DNA of 64,000 bases from positions 1-64,000 of the forward strand of contig NZ_JTHP01000024.1 of the NCBI RefSeq assembly GCF_000943545.1. Direction: 5' to 3'. A program made the translations under genes and the position numbers. Positions 8,881 to 16,545 of the stretch are shown in pieces. This DNA comes from Paenibacillus terrae. Lineage in GTDB: Bacteria > Bacillota > Bacilli > Paenibacillales > Paenibacillaceae. Numbering within the stretch: the first letter of the stretch is position 1; every line of letters begins with the position of its first letter. Under the pieces are notes generated by a model. It did not search any database. It saw only the letters and a program-made list of their open reading frames with translations, and had not been told where the DNA came from.

Positions 8881-8915
8881 TAAAAGAAATCCCCCCTTAA
8901 GTTCAGGAGGGATTT
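8881..8915 (-). terminator. Intrinsic terminator between terC and the lyase gene
   Basis: On the minus strand AAATCCCTCC, a 9-base loop and GGGGGGATTT form a stem followed by CTTTTAT, 17 bases after the terC stop and about 56 bases before the lyase start. It splits the stress-protein half of the locus from the biosynthetic half. Unless a promoter is hidden here, read-through must supply the downstream genes. Confidence 0.75.
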
Positions 8916-8931
8916 CGCTATACTTTGTACA

Positions 8932-9666
8932 TTAAGCCTCTTCGTCGGCCTTTTTCTTTCTTTTCGCCGAGCTAATAAACATGGTGCCTACAAAGACGGC
9001 AATCAAAATGCCGAAGAATAAAACCTGCGACATATGAAAGCCAAAAGCAGCAGCCAGCATCTTACCCCCGATAATGGCGATCAAAATAAAGGCTGTCTGT
9101 TCCAGTTCCGGAAATTTATCAATGAGCTTGAGGAACACTTGTGCAACACCGCGCATCATCAGAACGCCGATAATACCACCCAGGAACAGAACCCATACCT
9201 GTTCGCTTACACCAAAAGCGGCAATGACACTGTCAATACTGAAGGCAATATCCATCAGCTCGACCATTAATACGGTTTTCCAGAAAGAAGTAGGTTTGTT
9301 TTTCACTTCTCCGTCAGCTTCGGAATTGAATAAGCCCTTATAAGCGATATAGAGCAGATAAGCCGCACCCAGCACCTTAATCAGCGTGAACTTAATCAGG
9401 AATGTACCCAAGCCGATCGCGAGGAACCTGAATACATACGCACCCAAAATCCCGTAAAATAAGGCTCTCTTTTGTTGTTCCTTCGGTAAATGCTTAACCA
9501 TAACTGCGAGAACCAAGGCGTTATCCGCCGACAAAAGACCTTCCAGCAAAATGAGAGTTCCAATAATCCCCCAACTCACCGGGTCAGAAAGCGTAGCTAC
9601 AACATCACTCCATGAAAAGAAATGGCCGTAGTTCTCGCTGATATTTTTAAATAAATCATTCAACAT
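8932..9666 (-). CDS. terC: TerC-family integral membrane protein
   Basis: The 244-aa product has seven or more predicted membrane segments and the two TerC acidic motifs: LLEGLLSADNALVLAVM (about residues 40-56) and VELMDIAFSIDSVIAAF (about 130-148). It ends in a basic cytoplasmic tail. TerC/YceF proteins are thought to handle metal ions, notably manganese efflux in Bacilli, and to serve as the membrane anchor for TerD-type proteins. It follows the TerA-like gene by 26 bp, so the two are co-transcribed, and a terminator comes directly after it. Confidence 0.93.
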   Translation of the reverse strand: MLNDLFKNISENYGHFFSWSDVVATLSDPVSWGIIGTLILLEGLLSADNALVLAVMVKHLPKEQQKRALFYGILGAYVFRFLAIGLGTFLIKFTLIKVLGAAYLLYIAYKGLFNSEADGEVKNKPTSFWKTVLMVELMDIAFSIDSVIAAFGVSEQVWVLFLGGIIGVLMMRGVAQVFLKLIDKFPELEQTAFILIAIIGGKMLAAAFGFHMSQVLFFGILIAVFVGTMFISSAKRKKKADEEA

Positions 9667-9692
9667 GAAAAGAGTGCCTCCGATAATTCAGT

Positions 9693-10955
9693 TTATTTAC
9701 TACCCTGCGACCAGCGCATGCCCCAGTTATGTGCACGATCCAACTCACGATGGCCGCCATAGAACTGCACGAGTCTTTCAATGCTGAACGTTTCATCGTT
9801 CACGTTTTGGAGCATGGCAATCGCACACATCCCCTTGCGGTTGTCATGTTCATTCAGGTGAACGACAATATCCGGTCCGTCCTTCTGGTACAACGTGACC
9901 ACACCGTCCGCCTGCGACCAGTTCGTAACGCCTTCATAAATGAAGCTAAACACCAAAATTCGCTTGATTTCAGAAATTTTAGCACCGTTGATGCGAAGAT
10001 TTTCCCCTGTTTTCACAGATCCCGTACGGTCGTCGCCGTCCAAAGCAATGTACGGGAAGCGATTCAGCGAGCCGAAAACTTCACCCAGCGCCTGAACAAC
10101 GCCTTTATCTCCGTTCTTCATCTCATACAAGCAACCCAGATCCAGATCGACACCCTTGGAGCCACGACTGAAAAAGCCCTTGCTTTGCTGCACCTGATTC
10201 CAGTTCAGATTGATCAGGATTTCTCCTAATCCACCTGAGCCTTTTTTCAGATTGATAGTGTCGCCCTTCTTCTTCAGTTCAATTTTGCGCAAATTCAGAT
10301 TCACTGGTGTTGCAGATGGCTCTGGCTTCGGAGCAGGAGGTGCTGGCGGCGGTGTTGGTGCTGGCTGAGGAGTTGGAGGTGGTGTAGGCACTGGCGGCGG
10401 AGCCGGATTATTTTCCACTTCAATCCCGAAATTGACGCACAACGCATCCAATCCACCGGAAAAACCAGCGCCAATTGCGTTGAATTTCCATTCCCCGTTA
10501 TGGCGGTACAGCTCACCTATGACAATGGCCGTTTCCACTGTAAATCCGCTGTCCAAATTAAACCGCAAAACCTCTCCGCTAACCGGATGAGCAAAACGAA
10601 TGAACCCACCTTGAACCTGTCCAAAATTTTGCCGTTTCTGATCCGCATCATAAATCGTCAGCGTGAACGCAATCTTCTCAATGTTGACAGGAATCCGCGT
10701 CAGATCAAGTGCAAATTGCTTTTTGTCACCAGACTGTTGTCCGTCTGAATAAGTGATGAAGGGCGTGGTCGGATTGTTGTAAAAGATCAAATCCTCATCG
10801 CTTGACACTTTTCCTCCAGAGCCTAACAAAAATGCCGAAGTATCCAGTTCCAGAGCCGCTGGGGACTCCCAGCCGATCCCTACGTTGACCTGGGTCAGAC
10901 CCGGATTCGTTTTCGTCAAATCCGCCTTCTGTCCCTTTACTACGATAACAGCCAT
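9693..10955 (-). CDS. TerA-like protein with two TerD-fold domains and a Pro-rich linker
   Basis: The start at 10955 is preferred because AAAGGTGA lies 7 bases upstream. The 420-aa protein has an N-terminal TerD domain (about 1-185), a Pro/Thr/Ala linker of roughly 45 residues (PPPVPTPPPTPQPAPTPP), and a C-terminal TerD-like domain (about 230-420). The first domain keeps LELDTSAFLL but has lost the GDNxTGxGxGDDE calcium loop found in the neighbouring TerD proteins. The second keeps GVDLDLGCLYEM and LDGDDRTGSVKTGENL, as in TerA. It probably joins a calcium-responsive Ter complex under the membrane. The linker may be flexible or bind a partner; that part is speculation. Confidence 0.85.
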   Translation of the reverse strand: MAVIVVKGQKADLTKTNPGLTQVNVGIGWESPAALELDTSAFLLGSGGKVSSDEDLIFYNNPTTPFITYSDGQQSGDKKQFALDLTRIPVNIEKIAFTLTIYDADQKRQNFGQVQGGFIRFAHPVSGEVLRFNLDSGFTVETAIVIGELYRHNGEWKFNAIGAGFSGGLDALCVNFGIEVENNPAPPPVPTPPPTPQPAPTPPPAPPAPKPEPSATPVNLNLRKIELKKKGDTINLKKGSGGLGEILINLNWNQVQQSKGFFSRGSKGVDLDLGCLYEMKNGDKGVVQALGEVFGSLNRFPYIALDGDDRTGSVKTGENLRINGAKISEIKRILVFSFIYEGVTNWSQADGVVTLYQKDGPDIVVHLNEHDNRKGMCAIAMLQNVNDETFSIERLVQFYGGHRELDRAHNWGMRWSQGSK

Positions 10956-11055
10956 GATTGTGTCACCTTTCTGTCCGTTTGTCATGTGTCAGCGCACGCC
11001 AATTCAATGGCTTAAAAAAAGGGTAGCGCCCTATGGACACCACCCCAAGTGGATA

Positions 11056-11637
11056 TTATTGAGCGTCCAAGCCATAGTTTTTAGCAAGCGCACCCAATCC
11101 ACCAGCAAAGCCGCTACCGATTGCCTGGAATTTCCAGTCCGCATTCTGACGGTAAAATTCACAGAATACCACGGCCGTTTCGGTGGAGAAATCCTCTCCC
11201 AAATCGTAGCGCAGCACTTCACGATCCGTCGCTGCGTCTACCACACGTACGAAAGCATTGGACACTTGACCAAAGTTTTGCGCACGTGCCTCGTAATCAT
11301 AAATGGTAACCGTGATCCCGATACGGTGGATGTTCGCAGGAATCTTCGAAAAATCAACGATGATTTGCTCGTCATCCCCATCGCCCTCACCTGTGCGGTT
11401 ATCGCCTGTATGGGTCACAGATCCTGCTCCGCCGGTTGGATTGTTGTAAAATACAAAATCATCAGCAGCTTTCGCTTTGCCATCTTCATAAAGCAGGAAA
11501 GCCGAAGCATCGAGGTCAAAGTCCGCGCCACCGCTGTATTTATTCGTATCCCATCCAAGACCTACGACAACACGAGTCAAGCCGGGATTGGTTTTGGTCA
11601 GATCAATACGTTGTCCTTTGGAAAGACTAATGGTCAT
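11056..11637 (-). CDS. TerD-family stress protein
   Basis: This 193-aa single-domain TerD protein starts [20 protein letters not shown]. It carries both calcium-binding signatures: [11 protein letters not shown] (about residues 40-50) and [15 protein letters not shown] (about 78-92), then the family ending [18 protein letters not shown]. TerD proteins bind calcium and are induced by envelope, phage or metalloid stress (YceC-E in B. subtilis). It is third of three tandem single-domain terD paralogues, with a 100-bp gap to the TerA-like gene. I cannot assign it to a specific YceC, YceD or YceE orthologue. Confidence 0.93.
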   Translation of the reverse strand: MTISLSKGQRIDLTKTNPGLTRVVVGLGWDTNKYSGGADFDLDASAFLLYEDGKAKAADDFVFYNNPTGGAGSVTHTGDNRTGEGDGDDEQIIVDFSKIPANIHRIGITVTIYDYEARAQNFGQVSNAFVRVVDAATDREVLRYDLGEDFSTETAVVFCEFYRQNADWKFQAIGSGFAGGLGALAKNYGLDAQ

Positions 11638-11670
11638 ACTGTATACCTGCTTTCTTTGTACAGATTTTAG

Positions 11671-12246
11671 TTACGCCAAACCGTAATCGCGAGTCAACCC
11701 TGCAAGACCATCCTGGTAGCCACTACCAATGGCATTGAACTTCCACTCACCACTATGACGATACAATTCGCCTACAACAACGCCCGTTTCGATCGAGAAA
11801 TCTTCTCCCAGGTCAAAGCGAATCAATTCTTCATTGTTTGCTTCGTTCACGATACGAGCATAAGCACGGGACACTTGTCCAAAGTTTTGGCTGCGTTCTT
11901 GTGCTTCATAGATTGTAATCGTAAAAGCGATCTTTTCTACGTTAGCTGGCACGCTACCCAAATCAATTTTAATTTGCTCGTCATCTCCGTCACCATCACC
12001 CGTACGGTTATCACCGGTATGAACAACAGAGCCGTTCTCATTTTGTGGGTTATTGAAAAAGACGAAGTTCTTATCCGATTCTACTTTACCTTCTGCATTA
12101 GCCAAAAATACGGATACGTCCAAGTCAAAATCCTTACCGCCATCGTATTTATTCGTGTCCCAACCCAAACCAACCGTGATTTTGGACAAGCCTGGATTTG
12201 TTTTCGTCAAATCAATCTTTTGACCTTTGGATAAGTTAATTGCCAT
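11671..12246 (-). CDS. TerD-family stress protein
   Basis: The 191-aa product is the most canonical TerD here. It begins [20 protein letters not shown], with [10 protein letters not shown] at about residues 40-49 and [15 protein letters not shown] at about 78-92, ending [17 protein letters not shown]. Both calcium sites are complete. It lies 33 bp upstream of the next terD gene and 48 bp downstream of the previous one, in the same transcription unit. The paralogues look like products of tandem duplication. Role inferred from family: cytoplasmic calcium-binding component of the Ter stress complex with TerC and TerB. Confidence 0.94.
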   Translation of the reverse strand: MAINLSKGQKIDLTKTNPGLSKITVGLGWDTNKYDGGKDFDLDVSVFLANAEGKVESDKNFVFFNNPQNENGSVVHTGDNRTGDGDGDDEQIKIDLGSVPANVEKIAFTITIYEAQERSQNFGQVSRAYARIVNEANNEELIRFDLGEDFSIETGVVVGELYRHSGEWKFNAIGSGYQDGLAGLTRDYGLA

Positions 12247-12294
12247 GATAAGAACCCCTTTTCCATAATTAAGTTTGGTATTCGTAAAATAAAA

Positions 12295-12888
12295 TTACAT
12301 GTAGCGCTGAGCCAGCACATCAATATGTACGGCATTCGTGCCTTCACCGATGGCAGCAAACTTCCATTCGTCGTTATGACGATAGAGTTCTCCACAAACC
12401 AATGCAGTCAGCCCTTCATAATTATCAGATAAATTAAACGTGACCAGTTCCTTGGAATTAGCACCGTCCAGAATGCGGATATACGCTTTCTCGATCATGC
12501 CAAAATCCTGTTTCCGGTTTACGCAATCATATATATTTACAACAACAAGCACTTTGTGGACACTAGCAGGAATACGTGCCAAGTCAATCACAATTTGTTC
12601 ATCATCACCGTCACCTTGTCCAGTCAAATTATCACCGGAATGTACGATAGAGCCGCATGGGCTTTTTTTATTGTGGAAGCATACTACGTTATCCGATTGA
12701 GTCAGTTTTCCGTTTGCGTCCAGTAAAATGGCAGAAGCGTCACAATCAATATTCGGTTGCTTCTTGATGCCAAAAAATCCTTTGGACTTCACCGGGTCCC
12801 ATCCCAATCCGGCAATAACTTTGGTTAGACCTGCGTTTCCTTTGGTCAAATCAATTTTCTGGCCCTTAACCAGATTAATTACAGCCAC
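12295..12888 (-). CDS. TerD-family stress protein (divergent, Cys-containing)
   Basis: This 197-aa TerD paralogue keeps the start [21 protein letters not shown] and the [15 protein letters not shown] calcium loop. It has IDCDASAILLD in place of the usual DFDLD motif and an insertion (SKGFFGIKKQPN) before it, plus additional Cys residues (VVCFHN, SPCGS, YDCVN). The altered first site may change metal preference; that is inference. It is the first terD of the operon, 28 bp after terB. Confidence 0.92.
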   Translation of the reverse strand: MAVINLVKGQKIDLTKGNAGLTKVIAGLGWDPVKSKGFFGIKKQPNIDCDASAILLDANGKLTQSDNVVCFHNKKSPCGSIVHSGDNLTGQGDGDDEQIVIDLARIPASVHKVLVVVNIYDCVNRKQDFGMIEKAYIRILDGANSKELVTFNLSDNYEGLTALVCGELYRHNDEWKFAAIGEGTNAVHIDVLAQRYM

Positions 12889-12916
12889 TGATTAACACAC
12901 CTCCCTTCCGTAAAAT

Positions 12917-13363
12917 TTACAGACTAAATTCAGACGGATTCAAACCCAGCGCACCGCAAATTTCAGCGACAATTCGTTGTTCATCTGCATCAAAGTCACC
13001 GTCAGCAGCACCAATGGCACTACATACGCCAACGACGAGTCGGCCCACTTCAGGCTTGCCTTTCAATTTGCCAATCGCTTTCAGTGCTTCCTGTTTGCCG
13101 ATTTCAGGCGAAAATTCAAAGTTCGCTACATAGTGATTGAAGCGATTGATGACCTCTCCCATATCAAACACTTTCAGTTCCTCACTGAGATTTATGTATC
13201 CGGCCATTTTTGATTTCTCGTCCGGACTAATGGTACCGTCAGCAAAGGCTACCAGCGCACAACCCGCAACAACAGCTTCCATGAAATCTTTATTTTTAAA
13301 CTTCTTAACCTGGTCTCCAAGACCCTTTTTAGTCGTGTTCAGCCAATTTTTAAATGTACTCAT
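12917..13363 (-). CDS. terB: TerB-family tellurite resistance protein
   Basis: The start at 13363 (MSTFKNWLNTTKKGL) is chosen over a GTG at 13375 because it matches TerB N-termini as I know them and has GGAGGG just upstream. The 148-aa helical protein shows the two metal-binding acidic motifs of TerB: AFADGTISPDEKSKM (about residues 40-54) and AIGAADGDFDADEQ (about 115-128). TerB binds divalent metal and links TerC to cytoplasmic Ter proteins. It is the first gene of the locus. Confidence 0.93.
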   Translation of the reverse strand: MSTFKNWLNTTKKGLGDQVKKFKNKDFMEAVVAGCALVAFADGTISPDEKSKMAGYINLSEELKVFDMGEVINRFNHYVANFEFSPEIGKQEALKAIGKLKGKPEVGRLVVGVCSAIGAADGDFDADEQRIVAEICGALGLNPSEFSL

Positions 13364-13420
13364 GTTGCCCTCCACAAAATCGTATTTGGGTGAAACGCAT
13401 CCTAGTTAATTTCTCCCTTT

Positions 13421-13449
13421 ACTATAACCTGAATTACGATCTTTTTCTA
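13421..13449 (-). promoter_or_regulatory. Candidate sigma-A promoter of the ter locus
   Basis: On the minus strand TAGAAA, 17 bases, then TATAGT lies about 60 bases upstream of the terB start. The -35 box matches only 4 of 6 positions. I looked for an ECF-type (sigma-W/M/X) or sigma-B promoter, as known for the B. subtilis yce operon, and saw no convincing one. Confidence 0.4.
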
Positions 13450-13716
13450 CAATAATATACAAAAATACGGTAAATCCGGTCTATTTTCTGTCGGTATCCT
13501 CTCTATCTTTAGCCCTATTTTCTGCTAAAAGGCCCTCTTCCATCATCTATCATTTGGTACCCTAATTGCAAGTCCATAGATACCCCGCGGGTATGATTAT
13601 ATGGATTGTGGCTAAATACAATCCTATTCTACCTTCACAGTATTAGAGCAGAGACGAAAACTAGCAGCTCAGCTGCCTTCAATAATAATCATTTGCCTTT
13701 GGATAACTATAATTTT

Positions 13717-13833
13717 AGGATTTTGCAAAATTCGATCCCAATCGCTCCAAGGTACAATATATAGACGAATAAAATCATTTCGATCTATATATTCCTGATT
13801 ACGCATCGCTTTGTGGATTTTTGCAAAATACTC
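13717..13833 (+). repeat. Palindromic repeat, copy A
   Basis: This 117-bp element has partly complementary ends (AGGATTTTGCA and TGCAAAATACT) and the core CAATATATAGACGAAT, about 10 bases, then TTTCGATCTATATATT. It aligns along its length with copies B, C and D. It lies in the 580-bp divergent region between the ter locus and the secreted-protein gene. The 65-codon reading frame over it on the minus strand is therefore not a gene. Confidence 0.8.
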
Positions 13834-13883
13834 ATTTAAGATGGATTGACAGTTTGAGAGGAACAAGCTATTATTCTATCAAA

Positions 13884-13913
13884 TTACAAGTATTTCGCTA
13901 GGAATAATATAAA
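13884..13913 (+). promoter_or_regulatory. Candidate sigma-A promoter of the secreted protein gene
   Basis: TTACAA, 18 bases, then TATAAA lies just upstream of the AGGAGG ribosome site and the ATG at 13945. The resulting leader would be only about 25 bases. Confidence 0.45.
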
Positions 13914-13944
13914 ATAGTATAGCCTATTTAGGAGGAAATTTCAC

Positions 13945-15378
13945 ATGACCGCACCTTTTGCTAACCTAAGACCATCCTCTTGGAAAATGATCCCTCTATC
14001 CACCGCCCTATTCATCGCTGCCTTTTCCAGCCCTATTGATTCCTACGCCGCACCCGCGGCAGCCCCGATCGTCCAGCAAGTAAACAGCTCCGCTTCAAGC
14101 ACTGTTACTGATTCGGACAACCAGCTCACCTATCTAAAGGACCGTTTTAACATCCAACTATCCTCAACCCCGACAAAGGGGGAATATATCGCTGCTCTTG
14201 CCACCGTGCTGAACCTGAACAGCTCAAGTACAGCTTCTGCGGACAAAAACACCGCCTTCACAGGCTTAAACTCAAATGACCCGTTGTATGCCCAAGCGGC
14301 AGCACTGTATGCAGTAGGTATACTGGATAACACTGACGTAAAACCGTCCGTTCCCCTGTCACAAAATGACGCGATCCGTATAGCTGTCAAAGCCGCCGGA
14401 TTGACTGAGTTGGCTGCTACATACCCTGCGGATAAGGCGCAGGCCGTGCTGACAAAATCGGGTATTCGTACATTGGCTGGAACTGCTGAGACCAATCTAG
14501 CGGCCTCGCAGGATCTGGCAGTCGCTGTAGATACAGGACTGCTGCCGCAAAGCGTGCTGTCCTCCTTCCAGCCGGACGAGCAAGCCGATGCGTCATTCAC
14601 CGCCGAGGTGCTAAGCCGTGTGCTAGCATTCCACGGCGAATACAAAAATACCGTCGGTCAAGTACAGGATGACGATATTTTTGCTAAAATCCATCAGGCC
14701 TATGATACACAGATACTCGTCCAATCCCCGGAGCTGCAAGCCCTGTTCGACGCAGGACTTCAGCAGAATCTGTTCACAGGCTACAATATCAAGGACAGCC
14801 GCTATGATGCCCATTTTGATCCGAAGCTGTCCCTCACCTATGGACACAGCAATCTCAAGCACGCGATCCAGCTGATCGGGCTGCTTCGCAGCGAGGGTAT
14901 TCAAGCCAGTGTACAGCTAGAGCCGAAAACTTCGGCTTTTGTATACTTGAAAGAATGGGGACAGCCTGCCCAGACCGAAGACTATAAAGTCGTACAAATC
15001 AACAACGGTAACTACATCGCCTACTCCAAGGAGTATGACTTGGCTCTCGAATTTGCGACGATCGGGCAGAAGAACCGTTTTGACACCATCATCAACCAAT
15101 ACGCCAAAAAGAACATTAAAGACCAAGCCGGCCTGATCGCTCAGTCCTGGTGGCAGCCGCTCTATTACTCCCTGTCCTCTCCCCGCTCAGCCTACACGGA
15201 GATTGCGAACAATCGGGTCAGCGCAGGACGCTATTACGCCCAGTCTTTTTCGCTCACGGACAAGGCCTCCTCCATTGCCGATGGCTTACGTAAAATCAAG
15301 CCAGGTGTAGAGGTGGAAAGCTACCACTTCTGGGTGGATGCTCCCTTTTATCGTTATTTGAACGGGGAGGCTCAGTAA
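13945..15378 (+). CDS. Secreted protein of unknown function (SLH-like N-terminal repeats)
   Basis: The 477-aa product starts at ATG behind TAGGAGGAAATTTCAC and has a signal peptide with probable cleavage after IDSYA at about residue 35. Residues 60-240 contain repeats reminiscent of S-layer homology domains (PTKGEYIAALATVLNL; DPLYAQAAALYAVGIL), suggesting cell-wall attachment. The C-terminal half (250-477) is a separate globular domain I do not recognise, rich in aromatics near the end (YHFWVDAPFYRYLNG). It diverges from the ter locus, from which it is separated by repeat copy A, and has its own terminator. It acts outside the cell or in the wall; function unknown. Confidence 0.8.
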   Translation: MTAPFANLRPSSWKMIPLSTALFIAAFSSPIDSYAAPAAAPIVQQVNSSASSTVTDSDNQLTYLKDRFNIQLSSTPTKGEYIAALATVLNLNSSSTASADKNTAFTGLNSNDPLYAQAAALYAVGILDNTDVKPSVPLSQNDAIRIAVKAAGLTELAATYPADKAQAVLTKSGIRTLAGTAETNLAASQDLAVAVDTGLLPQSVLSSFQPDEQADASFTAEVLSRVLAFHGEYKNTVGQVQDDDIFAKIHQAYDTQILVQSPELQALFDAGLQQNLFTGYNIKDSRYDAHFDPKLSLTYGHSNLKHAIQLIGLLRSEGIQASVQLEPKTSAFVYLKEWGQPAQTEDYKVVQINNGNYIAYSKEYDLALEFATIGQKNRFDTIINQYAKKNIKDQAGLIAQSWWQPLYYSLSSPRSAYTEIANNRVSAGRYYAQSFSLTDKASSIADGLRKIKPGVEVESYHFWVDAPFYRYLNGEAQ

Positions 15379-15394
15379 ATTTAATTCAAAAAAC

Positions 15395-15439
15395 AAAAGG
15401 CGCAGCCTTCCAATTCAGCGGAAGTCACTGCGCTTTTTT
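15395..15439 (+). terminator. Intrinsic terminator after the secreted protein gene
   Basis: AAAAGGCGCAG pairs with CTGCGCTTTT, with an inner TTCC/GGAA stem, followed by TTTTTT. It lies 17 bases after the stop at 15378. Confidence 0.85.
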
Positions 15440-15503
15440 CTATAATCCGCGGTTCACCACAGCTTTTTTCAAGCTTGTATAAAACGCACTTCAACTACTT
15501 TTA

Positions 15504-16265
15504 TTATGCTTTTCTTTCTTCACTCTTCAATTTAAGCAAAGCACTTTCTGACAATTTTATGATTTCGCTTAGCGTCTGTGAATCATTATTCTGAAACAAT
15601 TCAGCCGTCTCTGCAAACATCTTTTTGTACCCTCCCCAGATTCGTATTGCAATAAGAATACCAAATCCAATTCCAAGAAAAATGAGCACTTCTTGTGCCA
15701 CACTCAAAACTTCTACATGTACAGCTTTGTATATGGCCGTCAAAAATTGCACCCACAAGGGAACAAAGAGTGCAAGATATACGCCTGAGGCGAGATATTC
15801 CTTGGGCTTTCCTCGGGCAATCTCCTTTTCGATCAAGTTAATCAGAAATTCCAGCTTTTTCTCATCGTATAGATTAAATAAATGAAGTTGATTTTCGAAG
15901 CATTTGAACTGATATTGATAAAATTCTTTCGTTTGCCAAGCTCCTTTTTTAGGTTGAATACTGTAACGTGTCTTAATGATTACTTTTGCTTTTTTAATGA
16001 AAACATAAGCCAATGTATACATAATACACGCACACACAAACCAAAAGGCGAGACTAACTATTCCAATAGTCATTTGTAAGGCTAGTAGACTTAATAGTGC
16101 GCCTCCAACTAACAATATTGAGGAAAAGACAAACAAGACAAGACCCCAACGTGTAACTAAATACTGAAATTTCATATGTCTAAATAATAAAGCACTAAAT
16201 GCAACCTTTTCCCGATAATGCTTAATGAACGCATCCATCATCTTCAAATAATTCCTCCAAGCCAT
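15504..16265 (-). CDS. Multi-spanning membrane protein of unknown function
   Basis: The open frame runs to 16334 but no ribosome site precedes that ATG. I place the start at 16265 (MAWRNYLKMMDAF, weak AGAGAG upstream), giving 253 aa; this is uncertain. Two membrane segments lie at about residues 40-65 and 66-90, and two more at about 175-195 and 200-220. Between them is a charged cytoplasmic region (KKAKVIIKTRYSIQPKKG). The tail is acidic and helical. The region is AT-richer than its neighbours. It lies downstream of the WXG100 gene on the same strand but beyond a terminator, so a role as partner or immunity protein is possible but unproven. Confidence 0.65.
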   Translation of the reverse strand: MAWRNYLKMMDAFIKHYREKVAFSALLFRHMKFQYLVTRWGLVLFVFSSILLVGGALLSLLALQMTIGIVSLAFWFVCACIMYTLAYVFIKKAKVIIKTRYSIQPKKGAWQTKEFYQYQFKCFENQLHLFNLYDEKKLEFLINLIEKEIARGKPKEYLASGVYLALFVPLWVQFLTAIYKAVHVEVLSVAQEVLIFLGIGFGILIAIRIWGGYKKMFAETAELFQNNDSQTLSEIIKLSESALLKLKSEERKA

Positions 16266-16409
16266 GATCTCTCTGAAAGTCTCAATCTCACTTAGTTCAA
16301 CTTTAAAAATAGCTTTTGTACCAAAATAAATCATTTAAATATTTTCGGAAGAAAGTGAAATATGTAACTCATTTATTAATATATCGGTTTCCAAAAAATT
16401 TTGGTAAAC

Positions 16410-16492
16410 AAAAAAATCTACAGACTTCTCCAGCTAGCGAGTTTTACAGTTTCCAACTGCCACTCACCGTTCCAGAAAAAAGACTGTAGATT
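16410..16492 (-). terminator. Probable terminator after the WXG100 gene
   Basis: AATCTACAG and CTGTAGATT (9 bp) enclose a roughly 60-base loop. On the minus strand the second arm is followed by seven T residues, about 55 bases past the stop at 16546. The loop is longer than usual. Confidence 0.6.
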
Positions 16493-16545
16493 GTATAGAT
16501 ACTCCTATTCGCGTTGCTAATGTCGTTTCAAACCCTGGATCACTT

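Noticed and set aside
10885..11670. 261-codon plus-strand frame
   Set aside because: It is antisense to the terD paralogue with its conserved calcium motifs; its own product matches nothing and starts without a ribosome site.
13669..13866. 65-codon minus-strand reading frame
   Set aside because: It coincides with palindromic repeat copy A, has no ribosome site, and the equivalent frame is not kept in the other copies.
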